Source of the DNA: JBBRHH01 sp038222915
Lineage (GTDB): Bacteria > Planctomycetota > Phycisphaerae > Tepidisphaerales > Tepidisphaeraceae
Assembly: GCA_038222915.1 (NCBI GenBank)
Contig: JBBRHH010000340.1
Location: 1 to 6,887, forward strand
Reading direction: 5' to 3'
Length of the DNA: 6,887 nucleotides
Shown here: in pieces, positions 1 to 5,350 of the stretch
Layout of the letters: every line of letters starts with the position of its first letter
Position numbering within the stretch: position 1 is the first letter of the stretch
Notes under the pieces: generated by a model
The model's database searches: none
The model's input: only the letters and a program-made list of their open reading frames with translations
Told to the model about the DNA's origin: nothing
Program-made: the position numbers and the translations under genes

Positions 1-96
1 AAACCCGCGTAGTGGCCCCCATAAATGACGAAATCTCACTTTTGCCACCCGAACCCACTTCCCGTAACCTCGATTCTCGGATCAGGAGTTTCAAAC
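1..96. other. Leader before first gene; nothing else recognised
   Basis: This stretch holds only the AGGAG ribosome binding site at 84-88. It may include the end of a gene outside the window, but no supported coding end is visible. Confidence 0.4.
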
Positions 97-486
97 ATGA
101 TCACTGCTGTCTGCACCTGCGGCCAGGTCTGGCGCACTGAAGAATCCTCCCTCATCCGCAATACCACCTGCACCGACTGCGGCGATCACAAAACCCTGGT
201 CACTGCCGAAGTTCTCGAGCCTGGCGCAGGCGCGGCCGACTTTGACGCCACCCTCACTGTCATCGCGGGCCCGTCCGACGTTGGCCGGCAGTACTTTCTC
301 GGCGGCGTAGTCGACATCCAGCTTGGCAAATCCGAAAACCGATCAGCGGAACGAACCGGTCGTGTCGGGTGGCAAGTTTCCAGGTTGCCCCATATGCTTT
401 CCGCATGCTCGCGATTCAACGCAACCTCTCCAAGCTTTAGCGTTTCTGGCCGTCTTGCGCCAGTGGGGGATTTTCGCGGCACCTGA
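97..486 (+). CDS. Zinc-ribbon plus truncated FHA-like domain protein (hypothetical)
   Basis: The product is 129 residues. The start at 97 is chosen because an AGGAG ribosome binding site lies at 84-88, 8 bases upstream; an in-frame ATG at 25 has no such site. Residues 6-28 hold CxC (C6, C8) and CxxC (C25, C28), which look like a small zinc ribbon. After an Ala/Gly-rich linker, residues 52-82 resemble the first strands of an FHA domain, the phosphothreonine-binding fold: LTVIAGP, a GRQYFLGG stretch, then IQLGKSENR in place of the usual IGRxxxND. The second half of an FHA domain (SRxH, STNG, final strands) is not clearly present. A weak VSRLPH at 94-99 and a loosely STNG-like stretch near 108-115 may be remnants. 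GC-rich third codon positions also fade after about position 340. It could be a decayed or frameshifted gene, or a real short variant. Function is unknown; FHA proteins generally act in phospho-dependent signalling. Confidence 0.55.
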   Translation: MITAVCTCGQVWRTEESSLIRNTTCTDCGDHKTLVTAEVLEPGAGAADFDATLTVIAGPSDVGRQYFLGGVVDIQLGKSENRSAERTGRVGWQVSRLPHMLSACSRFNATSPSFSVSGRLAPVGDFRGT

Positions 487-517
487 TCCGTCTTTACATC
501 TGCTATCGAGTAAGCCC

Positions 518-1630
518 ATGGCCGAGGCAACTAAGAGTCCTGTTTCATCGCTCCTTCGCAAGCTTGGCGAAATCGCCGCTCGATACGACGAATTGCAGGC
601 TTCGTTAAATGATCCCGCCGTGCTGTCCAACTCGCACCAGGTCGTGGCCGTCAGCAAGGAGTCCGGCCGGCTGGAAGGGGTGGTTGCGCGGTACCGCGAT
701 TATTTGAAGGCCGAGCGGGCGGTTGAGGAGCTCCGGGAATTGTCGGGTCAGGCGGGTGATGCTGAGATGGCGGAGATGGCGGCGCTGGAGTTGCCCGAAG
801 CGCAGGTGAAGGCCGAGGCGATGCTGGAGGGGTTGAAGGACGAATTTGTGGCGGCCGAGGACAATGCGATCGATTCGTTCTTTCTGGAGCTACGGGCGGG
901 GACGGGTGGAGAAGAGGCCGCACTGTTTGCGCGCGATTTGTTTGAGATGTACCGTCTATATGCCGAGCAGCATGGGTGGACTTTCATAGTCAATGATTTT
1001 TCGACTAGCGATCGGGGTGGGTTCAAGGAAGTGATCGTGAATATGAAGGGGACGGGGGCATATCGGAAGTTTCAGTTTGAGGCCGGGGGGCATCGGGTGC
1101 AGCGGGTGCCAGAGACGGAGGCGCAAGGGCGGATTCATACCAGTGCGGCGACGGTGGCGGTGCTGCCTGAACTCCCCGACGTAAAAATCGACATCGATAT
1201 GAAGGACATCGAGGAATATGGCTGCCGTGGTGGGGGGCCTGGAGGGCAGAACGTGAACAAAGTCGAGACAGGTTGGCGCATCTCTCACAAGCCGTCTGGC
1301 CTGCAGTTCAAAATGACCGAACACAAATCCCAGACACAGAACAAGGAGCGGGCGTGGGCGCTCTTGCGGGCGACCCTCTACGAACGCGAGCGGGCCAAGC
1401 AGCATGCGTCGGTGACTTCAGCGCGCAAGGCGATGATGGGATCGGGAGACCGCTCGCAGCGCGTTCGCACCTACAATTTTCCGCAGAACCGCTGCACCGA
1501 TCATCGTCTTGGCGGCGAAGGGGGTGGCGAGAAGAATTTCAATCTCGATCAGATCATGGTTGGCCTTCTTGACCCCCTCATCGACGCGCTGTTGGAGTTG
1601 GACAAGCAGCAGCGGCTCGAAGCGCTCTGA
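518..1630 (+). CDS. prfA: Peptide chain release factor 1 (RF1)
   Basis: This 370-residue cytoplasmic protein recognises UAA and UAG stop codons in the ribosomal A site and triggers release of the finished peptide. An N-terminal coiled domain (about 1-110) is followed by the conserved LELRAGTGGEEAALFARDLF block. The codon-recognition motif is P198-E199-T200 inside RVPETEAQGRIH. This matches the RF1 PxT signature; RF2 has SPF. The catalytic GGQ is G242-G243-Q244, within GPGGQNVNKVET. GSGDRS and VRTYNFPQNR are also typical. Length is close to the family's usual 355-365. The ATG at 518 fits the family N-terminus. An in-frame TTG at 323 would add 65 unlike residues overlapping the upstream gene. 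No strong ribosome binding site is visible. Oddities: a Cys-Arg-Gly-Gly run before GPGGQ, and a glycine-rich insert at 332-338. The methyltransferase gene prmC, a frequent neighbour, is not next to it. Confidence 0.95.
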   Translation: MAEATKSPVSSLLRKLGEIAARYDELQASLNDPAVLSNSHQVVAVSKESGRLEGVVARYRDYLKAERAVEELRELSGQAGDAEMAEMAALELPEAQVKAEAMLEGLKDEFVAAEDNAIDSFFLELRAGTGGEEAALFARDLFEMYRLYAEQHGWTFIVNDFSTSDRGGFKEVIVNMKGTGAYRKFQFEAGGHRVQRVPETEAQGRIHTSAATVAVLPELPDVKIDIDMKDIEEYGCRGGGPGGQNVNKVETGWRISHKPSGLQFKMTEHKSQTQNKERAWALLRATLYERERAKQHASVTSARKAMMGSGDRSQRVRTYNFPQNRCTDHRLGGEGGGEKNFNLDQIMVGLLDPLIDALLELDKQQRLEAL

Positions 1631-1635
1631 GATAT

Positions 1636-2400
1636 TCATGTCGACCAGCGCGGCGGGCGCTTGGCCTGGAACGCCGCGATGCCTTCGGCGGATTCGGCGC
1701 TGTTGCGGGCCTCGACGTGATAGCGGAGGGCAATCTTCAGATCGTCGGCGATCTTTCGCGGGGCCAGGTCATCCAGCAGGCGCTTGGTCCGCGAGATGGC
1801 GCCGGGTGCCCCGCGTAGAACTTCCTGGGCGACGGCCATGGCGGTTTCCATTTCTTTACCGTCGGGCGCGATCTGGTTGATCAGGCCAAGCGCGAGTGCT
1901 TCGTTGGCCGAAAGGGTGCGCCCGAGGAGTAGAAGGCCGCGTGCCGTGTGGTCTCCAACCTGCCGGCGGAGCACACAGGAAACCAGCGCCGCCACCAGGC
2001 CGCGGTGCACCTCTGGATATCCGAGTTGAAAATGGTCGGATGCAACGACGAGGTCGCAGGCGGTTGCCAGGCCTGCGCCGCCGCCGACCGCCGCGCCCCG
2101 CGCGGCGGCGATCGTGACCAGCGGGGACTGGCAGAGTGTGAGATATAAATCGCAGAGTGCCTCGGCTGACCGCTCGGCGCATGCGGGATCGGCGGCCTCC
2201 GCGAGGTCGAGGCCCGCGCAGAACGACGGCCCCGCGCCACACAGCACAATCACGCGGCCTTCAGGTCTCGCCGACTCCTGCGCAATTGCACGAGTTAACT
2301 GTTCAATCAGCTCCAGGCTCAGCGCATTGCGCTTCTCGGGCCTGTTCAATGTAATGATCGCAATCTTCGGATGACTGAGGTCGGTGAGGATCAGTGCCAT
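1636..2400 (-). CDS. Enoyl-CoA hydratase/isomerase (crotonase) family protein
   Basis: This 254-residue protein has the size of a classic crotonase. These enzymes bind an acyl-CoA thioester and hydrate, isomerise or cleave it through an oxyanion hole. Visible signatures are LNRPEKRNAL at 18-27, the first oxyanion-hole segment FCAGLDL at 60-66, the second one RGAAVGGGAGLATACD at 101-116, and LGYPEVHRGLVAA at 126-138. Glu130 aligns with rat mitochondrial hydratase Glu164. The position equivalent to the other catalytic Glu (144) is Gly110. Many homologues of the methylglutaconyl-CoA hydratase/LiuC type also lack that residue, so the true reaction may be hydration of a branched or unusual acyl-CoA, but the substrate cannot be read from sequence. 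The ATG is preceded by GGAG (plus-strand 2407-2410) with a 6-base spacer. The gene converges on prfA, 5 bases between stop codons, and diverges from waaF. No other beta-oxidation gene is adjacent. Confidence 0.9.
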   Translation of the reverse strand: MALILTDLSHPKIAIITLNRPEKRNALSLELIEQLTRAIAQESARPEGRVIVLCGAGPSFCAGLDLAEAADPACAERSAEALCDLYLTLCQSPLVTIAAARGAAVGGGAGLATACDLVVASDHFQLGYPEVHRGLVAALVSCVLRRQVGDHTARGLLLLGRTLSANEALALGLINQIAPDGKEMETAMAVAQEVLRGAPGAISRTKRLLDDLAPRKIADDLKIALRYHVEARNSAESAEGIAAFQAKRPPRWST

Positions 2401-2481
2401 GGGAAGCTCCGGTTGTCATCAATTTTATGCGCACTCGCTCAGAGTGAACATCGTCAGCCTTAACGGTATAGTGAGGAAATC
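2401..2481. promoter_or_regulatory. Divergent promoter region, crotonase / waaF
   Basis: These 81 bases separate two divergently transcribed genes, so promoters for both should lie here or just inside the genes. Ribosome binding sites are visible at both ends: GGAG for the minus-strand gene (plus 2407-2410) and GAGGA for the plus-strand gene (2473-2477). A TATAGT at 2467-2472 is close to a -10 consensus, with a weak TGAACA 16 bases upstream. A start from it would fall almost on the waaF ATG and exclude its ribosome binding site, so I do not assign it. Confidence 0.4.
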
Positions 2482-3579
2482 ATGCCTCATCCACAGCGGG
2501 TATTGGTTGTGCAGCCGAGTTGGGTGGGCGACGCCGTCATGGCGACGCCGACCTTGCGGGCGATCCGCGAGCTGTACCCCGAGGCCGAGATTTCGTACCT
2601 GATGCGGCGCTATGTGAAGCCCATTTACACCGGTATGCCTTGGGCGGATCGCTTAATCACATATCGCACCGGAAAGACTGAGGCGAAGGCGGGGAAAGGG
2701 CAGTTCATTGAATTGGCCGCGCGGCTGCGCGCAGGCCGATTTGATCTGGCCATTCTGTTGCCCAATTCGTTCAAGGCGGCGCTGGTCTGCAAGATGGCGC
2801 GAATCAAGCAGATTGTTGGGTACGATCGGGATGGCCGGGGATTTTTGCTGAGCGACAAGCTGCTGGCTTCAAAGGACAAGGGCAAGTTCGTTCCAACGCC
2901 AATTGTGAAGTATTACCTGGGTCTCGCACATTACCTTGGGTCGCAGCATCGAGATCTCAAGCTGGAACTGTTTGTTACGCCCCGCGAGAAGACCAAGGCC
3001 CAGGAGATTCTGGAGCGATGCGGCCTCGACCGGGACATTGATCGGCCGGCAAGCCATGGCCAGTCGCCCTTGGTCCTTCTGAATCCAGGCGCACAGTATG
3101 GGGACGCCAAATGCTGGCTGCCTGAGAATTTCGCGGCCGTCGCAGACCGGTTCCACGAGGAGTTGGGCGCCCGCGTCCTCATCAGCGGTGCGCCGCGCGA
3201 ACGCAAGATTCTGGATGCCGTGCAGTCGCATGTGAAGCACCCCGTCATCGATCTGTCGACCAAAGGACTGTCCTTGGGTGCTTTGAAGGACCTTGTGCGG
3301 CGTTGTGATGTGATGGTCACCAACGATACGGGGCCGCGGCATCTGGCGGCGGCGTTCGATGTGCCAGTTGTCACAGTTTTTGGCCCGACACATCCGGAAT
3401 GGACCGAGATCTGGTTTGAGAAAGAGCGAAAGGTCGCCGTGAAGGTCTTCTGCGGGCCCTGCCAGAAGAAGCTGTGCCCGCTTGATCACCGATGCATGAC
3501 CCGCGTAACCCCGGCAATGGTATTTGAAAATGCCGCCGGCTTGCTGCCGCAGCGCCAAACTGCTGGCCTCCAAGCCTAA
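2482..3579 (+). CDS. waaF: ADP-heptose:LPS heptosyltransferase II (GT family 9)
   Basis: This 365-residue enzyme is predicted to transfer a heptose from ADP-heptose to the inner core of lipopolysaccharide on the cytoplasmic face of the inner membrane. It has the two Rossmann-like halves of GT-B family 9. The acceptor half has VVQPSWVGDAVMATPTLRAI (9-28), whose Asp17 region matches the catalytic Asp loop, and LPNSFKAAL (93-101), which is diagnostic for the WaaF type. The donor half has LNPGAQYGDAKCW (200-212, Lys210 expected to contact phosphate) and VTNDTGPRHLAAA (279-291), followed by VFGPTHPEWTE. The C-terminus has a cysteine cluster (C324, C327, C332, H336, C338) seen in many heptosyltransferases of this group. 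A GAGGA sequence at 2473-2477, 4 bases before the ATG, supports the start. Other LPS genes are not adjacent. The exact acceptor, and whether this adds the second heptose, are inferred by similarity. Confidence 0.88.
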   Translation: MPHPQRVLVVQPSWVGDAVMATPTLRAIRELYPEAEISYLMRRYVKPIYTGMPWADRLITYRTGKTEAKAGKGQFIELAARLRAGRFDLAILLPNSFKAALVCKMARIKQIVGYDRDGRGFLLSDKLLASKDKGKFVPTPIVKYYLGLAHYLGSQHRDLKLELFVTPREKTKAQEILERCGLDRDIDRPASHGQSPLVLLNPGAQYGDAKCWLPENFAAVADRFHEELGARVLISGAPRERKILDAVQSHVKHPVIDLSTKGLSLGALKDLVRRCDVMVTNDTGPRHLAAAFDVPVVTVFGPTHPEWTEIWFEKERKVAVKVFCGPCQKKLCPLDHRCMTRVTPAMVFENAAGLLPQRQTAGLQA

Positions 3580-3739
3580 ATCATCTTTTGGAATGCAAAG
3601 TGTGAAGATGGGTTAGGGACGATCATTTCACTTCTATCAGGTTGATGACAAAAAGATGACCAGTTGGGGGATATAGGATCTCTGGCTAATGCGACGTGTC
3701 TGATCCGCGTCGATAGCGGTCTTATGCCTGTTTGTCTCT

Positions 3740-3754
3740 TGCCAGTTTCTGGCA
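3740..3754. repeat. Perfect 6-bp inverted repeat (hairpin), loop TTT
   Basis: TGCCAG (3740-3745) and CTGGCA (3749-3754) are perfect complements around a 3-base TTT loop. The plus strand continues with CAAAAAGG rather than T residues, so it does not look like an intrinsic terminator for waaF. It could be an operator-like site or a chance palindrome. Confidence 0.4.
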
Positions 3755-3798
3755 CAAAAAGGTAGGGAATCAACCTAGCATAAGTTGAATATATAATT

Positions 3799-3821
3799 AC
3801 ACTTCCGTGTGCGTTAAGTGT
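3799..3821. repeat. Inverted repeat ACACTT / AAGTGT
   Basis: ACACTT at 3799-3804 is the reverse complement of AAGTGT at 3816-3821, with an 11-base spacer. It lies just after an AT-rich ATATAATTA stretch in the leader of the 4010 gene. This arrangement would suit a regulator site or a small hairpin. Six-base arms can arise by chance. Confidence 0.3.
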
Positions 3822-3905
3822 ACGCCAATTTGGCCATCAAAATACCGTATTGTCGTCGTGAAGAAAATGGACGTCGCACGCCGATGCTGCAATTAACACC
3901 CAGTC

Positions 3906-3944
3906 TCCCTGACGAAAATCGGACTGCGAATCACGCTTCAGGGA
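3906..3944. repeat. Inverted repeat TCCCTGA / TCAGGGA
   Basis: Seven-base perfect arms at 3906-3912 and 3938-3944 enclose 25 bases. The repeat ends 65 bases before the 4010 start codon, so in an mRNA it would form a structured 5' leader. No known riboswitch fold is recognised. Confidence 0.3.
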
Positions 3945-4009
3945 CGAGCGTGCGGACGAAAGTTTGAGACAGTAATATTGGTTTGTACTAGAAAGGAAGG
4001 GGGCCACTC

Positions 4010-4315
4010 ATGTTGATTTTGCCTTACCGAGCGACGGTTTTTCTGGAGGCCGAAGAGGGCGAAGGCCGTCGGCTGGAGATGATTGAACGTCACTTTCAAA
4101 AGGAGGCGGACGCCGTCACATGGTGTAAGACCATGACCATCGCCCAAGCCCGGTCCAATGGAGCCTGGATGGTGGCGTCGTCTGCTGGCGGCCGGAGCCT
4201 GACGATCACGCGGGCCGTCGGTTTCCCGATCGTCGCCGAGCCATTGATCTATGAAGGACTCGAAGCAGCCGAGCCCCTGCGGCAGGATGGGATGTCGTTG
4301 ACGTTGCGCAATTGA
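4010..4315 (+). CDS. Hypothetical protein, 101 residues
   Basis: I do not recognise this family. The start is well supported: a purine-rich AAGGAAGGGGG ribosome binding site at 3993-4003 ends 6 bases before the ATG. Codon choice is GC-rich at third positions, like the neighbouring real genes, and unlike the competing frame on the other strand. The protein looks soluble, with no signal peptide or membrane segment. The first half is charged (a Glu/Arg-rich stretch at 13-35) and suggests an amphipathic helix near 20-40. A strand-like region with WMVASS and SLTITRAVGFPIVA follows at about 53-77. There is a single Cys (39) and two Trp. It is a single-gene unit convergent with the ribbon-helix-helix gene, 96 bases between stop codons. 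Its long structured leader hints at regulated expression, but no function can be assigned. Confidence 0.7.
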   Translation: MLILPYRATVFLEAEEGEGRRLEMIERHFQKEADAVTWCKTMTIAQARSNGAWMVASSAGGRSLTITRAVGFPIVAEPLIYEGLEAAEPLRQDGMSLTLRN

Positions 4316-4372
4316 TTGAAACTGACTGGAGTTGCGGAGAATTCTGTCCTGCGTCGCACGGGTCGTTAAAGC

Positions 4373-4397
4373 CCATGTGACGTCGATGGTCACGTGG
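4373..4397. repeat. Strong hairpin between convergent genes
   Basis: CCATGTGAC (4373-4381) and GTCACGTGG (4389-4397) form a 9-bp stem containing one T-G wobble, with a 7-base loop. It sits in the 96-base gap between the stop codons of the 4010-4315 gene and the minus-strand regulator gene. It could help end transcription from both sides or protect mRNA 3' ends. There is no T run on either strand, so a classic intrinsic terminator is not supported. Confidence 0.5.
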
Positions 4398-4411
4398 CGT
4401 GGCGACGGGGA

Positions 4412-4600
4412 TCAGTCCGTGACGTCGTTCTTGCGATCTTTGCCGGTGACGCACTGTTCGATGCAAAACGCGACCATCTGCGCGCGTGACCAGCGGCGCT
4501 CGTCTGCGAGGCGGTCGAGTTTGTCCGCGATGGACTTGTCAACCTTTCCGTAGACGGTCACCAGTTCTTTGCCCTGAATTGCTCGGCTTGGCTTGGCCAT
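4412..4600 (-). CDS. Ribbon-helix-helix (CopG/Arc-like) DNA-binding protein
   Basis: This 62-residue protein has the layout of a ribbon-helix-helix repressor. A short beta strand at 13-20 (LVTVYGKV) would pair with a second subunit and read the DNA major groove. Helix A (about 21-35, DKSIADKLDRLADER) and helix B (about 38-51, SRAQMVAFCIEQCV) follow, with the family's typical LA-x-E-x-x-W-S-R turn. Such proteins act as dimers and are often autorepressors or antitoxins. The ATG at 4600 is preferred over an in-frame TTG at 4621, because the TTG would fall on the predicted transcription start. No ribosome binding site is seen before the ATG. An inverted repeat immediately upstream is a likely own operator. 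No toxin-like gene follows it on the same strand. The nearest genes are the convergent unknown protein and, upstream, the pentapeptide-repeat gene. Confidence 0.75.
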   Translation of the reverse strand: MAKPSRAIQGKELVTVYGKVDKSIADKLDRLADERRWSRAQMVAFCIEQCVTGKDRKNDVTD

Positions 4601-4604
4601 AATT

Positions 4605-4637
4605 ATGCGTACTATCGGCAAAGTCGAGTATACGCAT
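4605..4637 (-). promoter_or_regulatory. Candidate operator: inverted repeat upstream of RHH gene
   Basis: ATGCGTA at 4605-4611 is the exact reverse complement of TACGCAT at 4631-4637. Allowing a 2-base bulge, the arms extend to ATGCGTACT and AGTATACGCAT. The repeat starts 4 bases upstream of the regulator's ATG and its far arm overlaps the candidate -10 box, so a bound repressor would block transcription. That the encoded protein binds here is inferred. Confidence 0.5.
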
Positions 4638-4654
4638 GGTCCTATTGCTGTATA
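4627..4654 (-). promoter_or_regulatory. Candidate promoter of RHH gene
   Basis: On the minus strand, TATACT (plus 4627-4632) matches the -10 consensus at 5 of 6 positions, and TATACA (plus 4649-4654) matches TTGACA at 4 of 6, with a 16-base spacer. Transcription would start near 4620, giving a leader of about 20 bases before the ATG at 4600. Housekeeping sigma preference in this organism is assumed. Confidence 0.4.
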
Positions 4655-4673
4655 GGGTGTTTATAACGCGTCT

Positions 4674-4697
4674 AAATGTGCCGATTTTGCACGATTT
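4674..4697 (-). repeat. Imperfect hairpin after pentapeptide gene
   Basis: AAATGTGC (4674-4681) pairs with GCAC plus ATTT (4689-4697), leaving one bulged G at 4693 and a 7-base loop. It lies directly at the stop codon of the minus-strand pentapeptide gene and before the promoter of the next gene, so it may weakly terminate transcription. The stem is A/T-rich at its base and lacks a clear T tail. Confidence 0.25.
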
Positions 4698-5350
4698 CAG
4701 GCGGCCAGACTGCGTGTTTTTCTGGTTTTCTGATGGGCTGAATCTACCGTAACAGTTGTCTGCTCAATGGCTTGCGATATCAGCATGGGGATGCTGACGA
4801 CGGGACGCTCGGCTTCGGGCATATCTCCCCACTCAACCGAATCTTGCGTCATATCAAGCGTAATAGCCCTGTCAAAGCGGGTACTCCTGTCAACATGGGC
4901 ATAACTCAAATCCGCCCCGGTCAGAGTGGCGTCAGAAAATCGGGCTCCCTGCAAGAAGGTCCGCGAGAGGCGGGCACCGGTCAGATCGGCGCCTTGAAAA
5001 TCGGTGTTCACCAGCTGTGTGCCGCAAAAGGTATCGCGGACGCTGGGACGAAAGTCAACGCGAATGAGCTTCGCATCCAGGAATGTCGCCCCCTCCGCGA
5101 AAATGCCACGGAGTACGGCCTCGGTCAGGTCGGCGTGGGAGAGATCGCTCTCAGCCAGGTTCGCGTCAGTGAGGTCGCAGCCACGGAGGTTGGCGCCGGC
5201 AAGGTCGGCGTGCGACAGGTTCAGCCCACTGAGGTCTAGGCCGCTCAGGTCCACGCCTGCAAGTCGAATGAGCTGATGGGGAGTCTGGCAACCAGTTGTT
5301 GGAACAGTTGCAATCAGGAGTATGAGGTCTTTCCGGGAGAGCTCGGCCAT
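4697..5350 (-). CDS. Pentapeptide-repeat protein
   Basis: This 217-residue protein is built mainly of A(D/N)LxX pentapeptide repeats, which fold into a right-handed four-sided beta helix. About 14 consecutive repeats run from residue 31 to 100, in the style of LSGLD, LSHAD and LAGAN. A break at about 101-110 (RPSVRDTFCG) is followed by about 8 more repeats to about 154. The last 60 residues are non-repeat, acidic then basic. The N-terminus (MAELSRKDLILLIATV) is mildly hydrophobic, but not a clear signal peptide. The start at 5350 is supported by AGGA (plus 5357-5360) 6 bases upstream; an in-frame GTG at 5404 is less likely. Functions in this superfamily range from gyrase-protecting DNA mimics to unknown scaffolds, and none can be chosen here. 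It diverges from purL, and the RHH gene lies 96 bases downstream on the same strand with its own promoter candidate. Confidence 0.88.
   Translation of the reverse strand: MAELSRKDLILLIATVPTTGCQTPHQLIRLAGVDLSGLDLSGLNLSHADLAGANLRGCDLTDANLAESDLSHADLTEAVLRGIFAEGATFLDAKLIRVDFRPSVRDTFCGTQLVNTDFQGADLTGARLSRTFLQGARFSDATLTGADLSYAHVDRSTRFDRAITLDMTQDSVEWGDMPEAERPVVSIPMLISQAIEQTTVTVDSAHQKTRKTRSLAA

Larger units (their letters stand above)
3580..4009. other. Gene-poor intergenic region, 430 bases
   Basis: No convincing protein or RNA gene is visible. The sequence is richer in A and T than the flanking genes, notably around 3775-3800. It contains several short inverted repeats, listed separately, and ends in the strong purine-rich ribosome binding site of the 4010 gene. 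No tRNA TΨC-type motif or CCA end was found. No hairpin is followed by a run of T on the plus strand, so I cannot place an intrinsic terminator for waaF. The 4010 gene therefore has either a long leader or a promoter inside this stretch. Confidence 0.5.

Noticed and set aside
323..517. Possible N-terminal extension of RF1 from a TTG codon
   Set aside because: The extra 65 residues have no resemblance to RF1, overlap the upstream gene in another frame, and the ATG at 518 gives the normal family length.
2445..2472. TGAACA...TATAGT as a waaF promoter
   Set aside because: It would start transcription about 3 bases before the ATG and leave the visible ribosome binding site out of the mRNA.
3740..3760. 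Hairpin as intrinsic terminator of waaF
   Set aside because: The plus strand is followed by A residues, not T, and it lies 160 bases after the stop codon.
3576..3773. 65-codon open frame on the minus strand after waaF
   Set aside because: It has a TTG start, no ribosome binding site, poor codon bias and no recognisable motif.
3818..3967. Small plus-strand open frame of 49 codons from a GTG
   Set aside because: It has no ribosome binding site, unconvincing composition, and overlaps the inverted repeats. Coding is not supported.
3938..4393. 151-codon minus-strand open frame opposite the 4010 gene
   Set aside because: The plus-strand frame has the strong ribosome binding site and better codon bias, so this is taken as its shadow.
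4772..5239. 155-codon plus-strand open frame with a repetitive Val/Gly pattern
   Set aside because: The repetition is the antisense image of the pentapeptide repeats on the minus strand.
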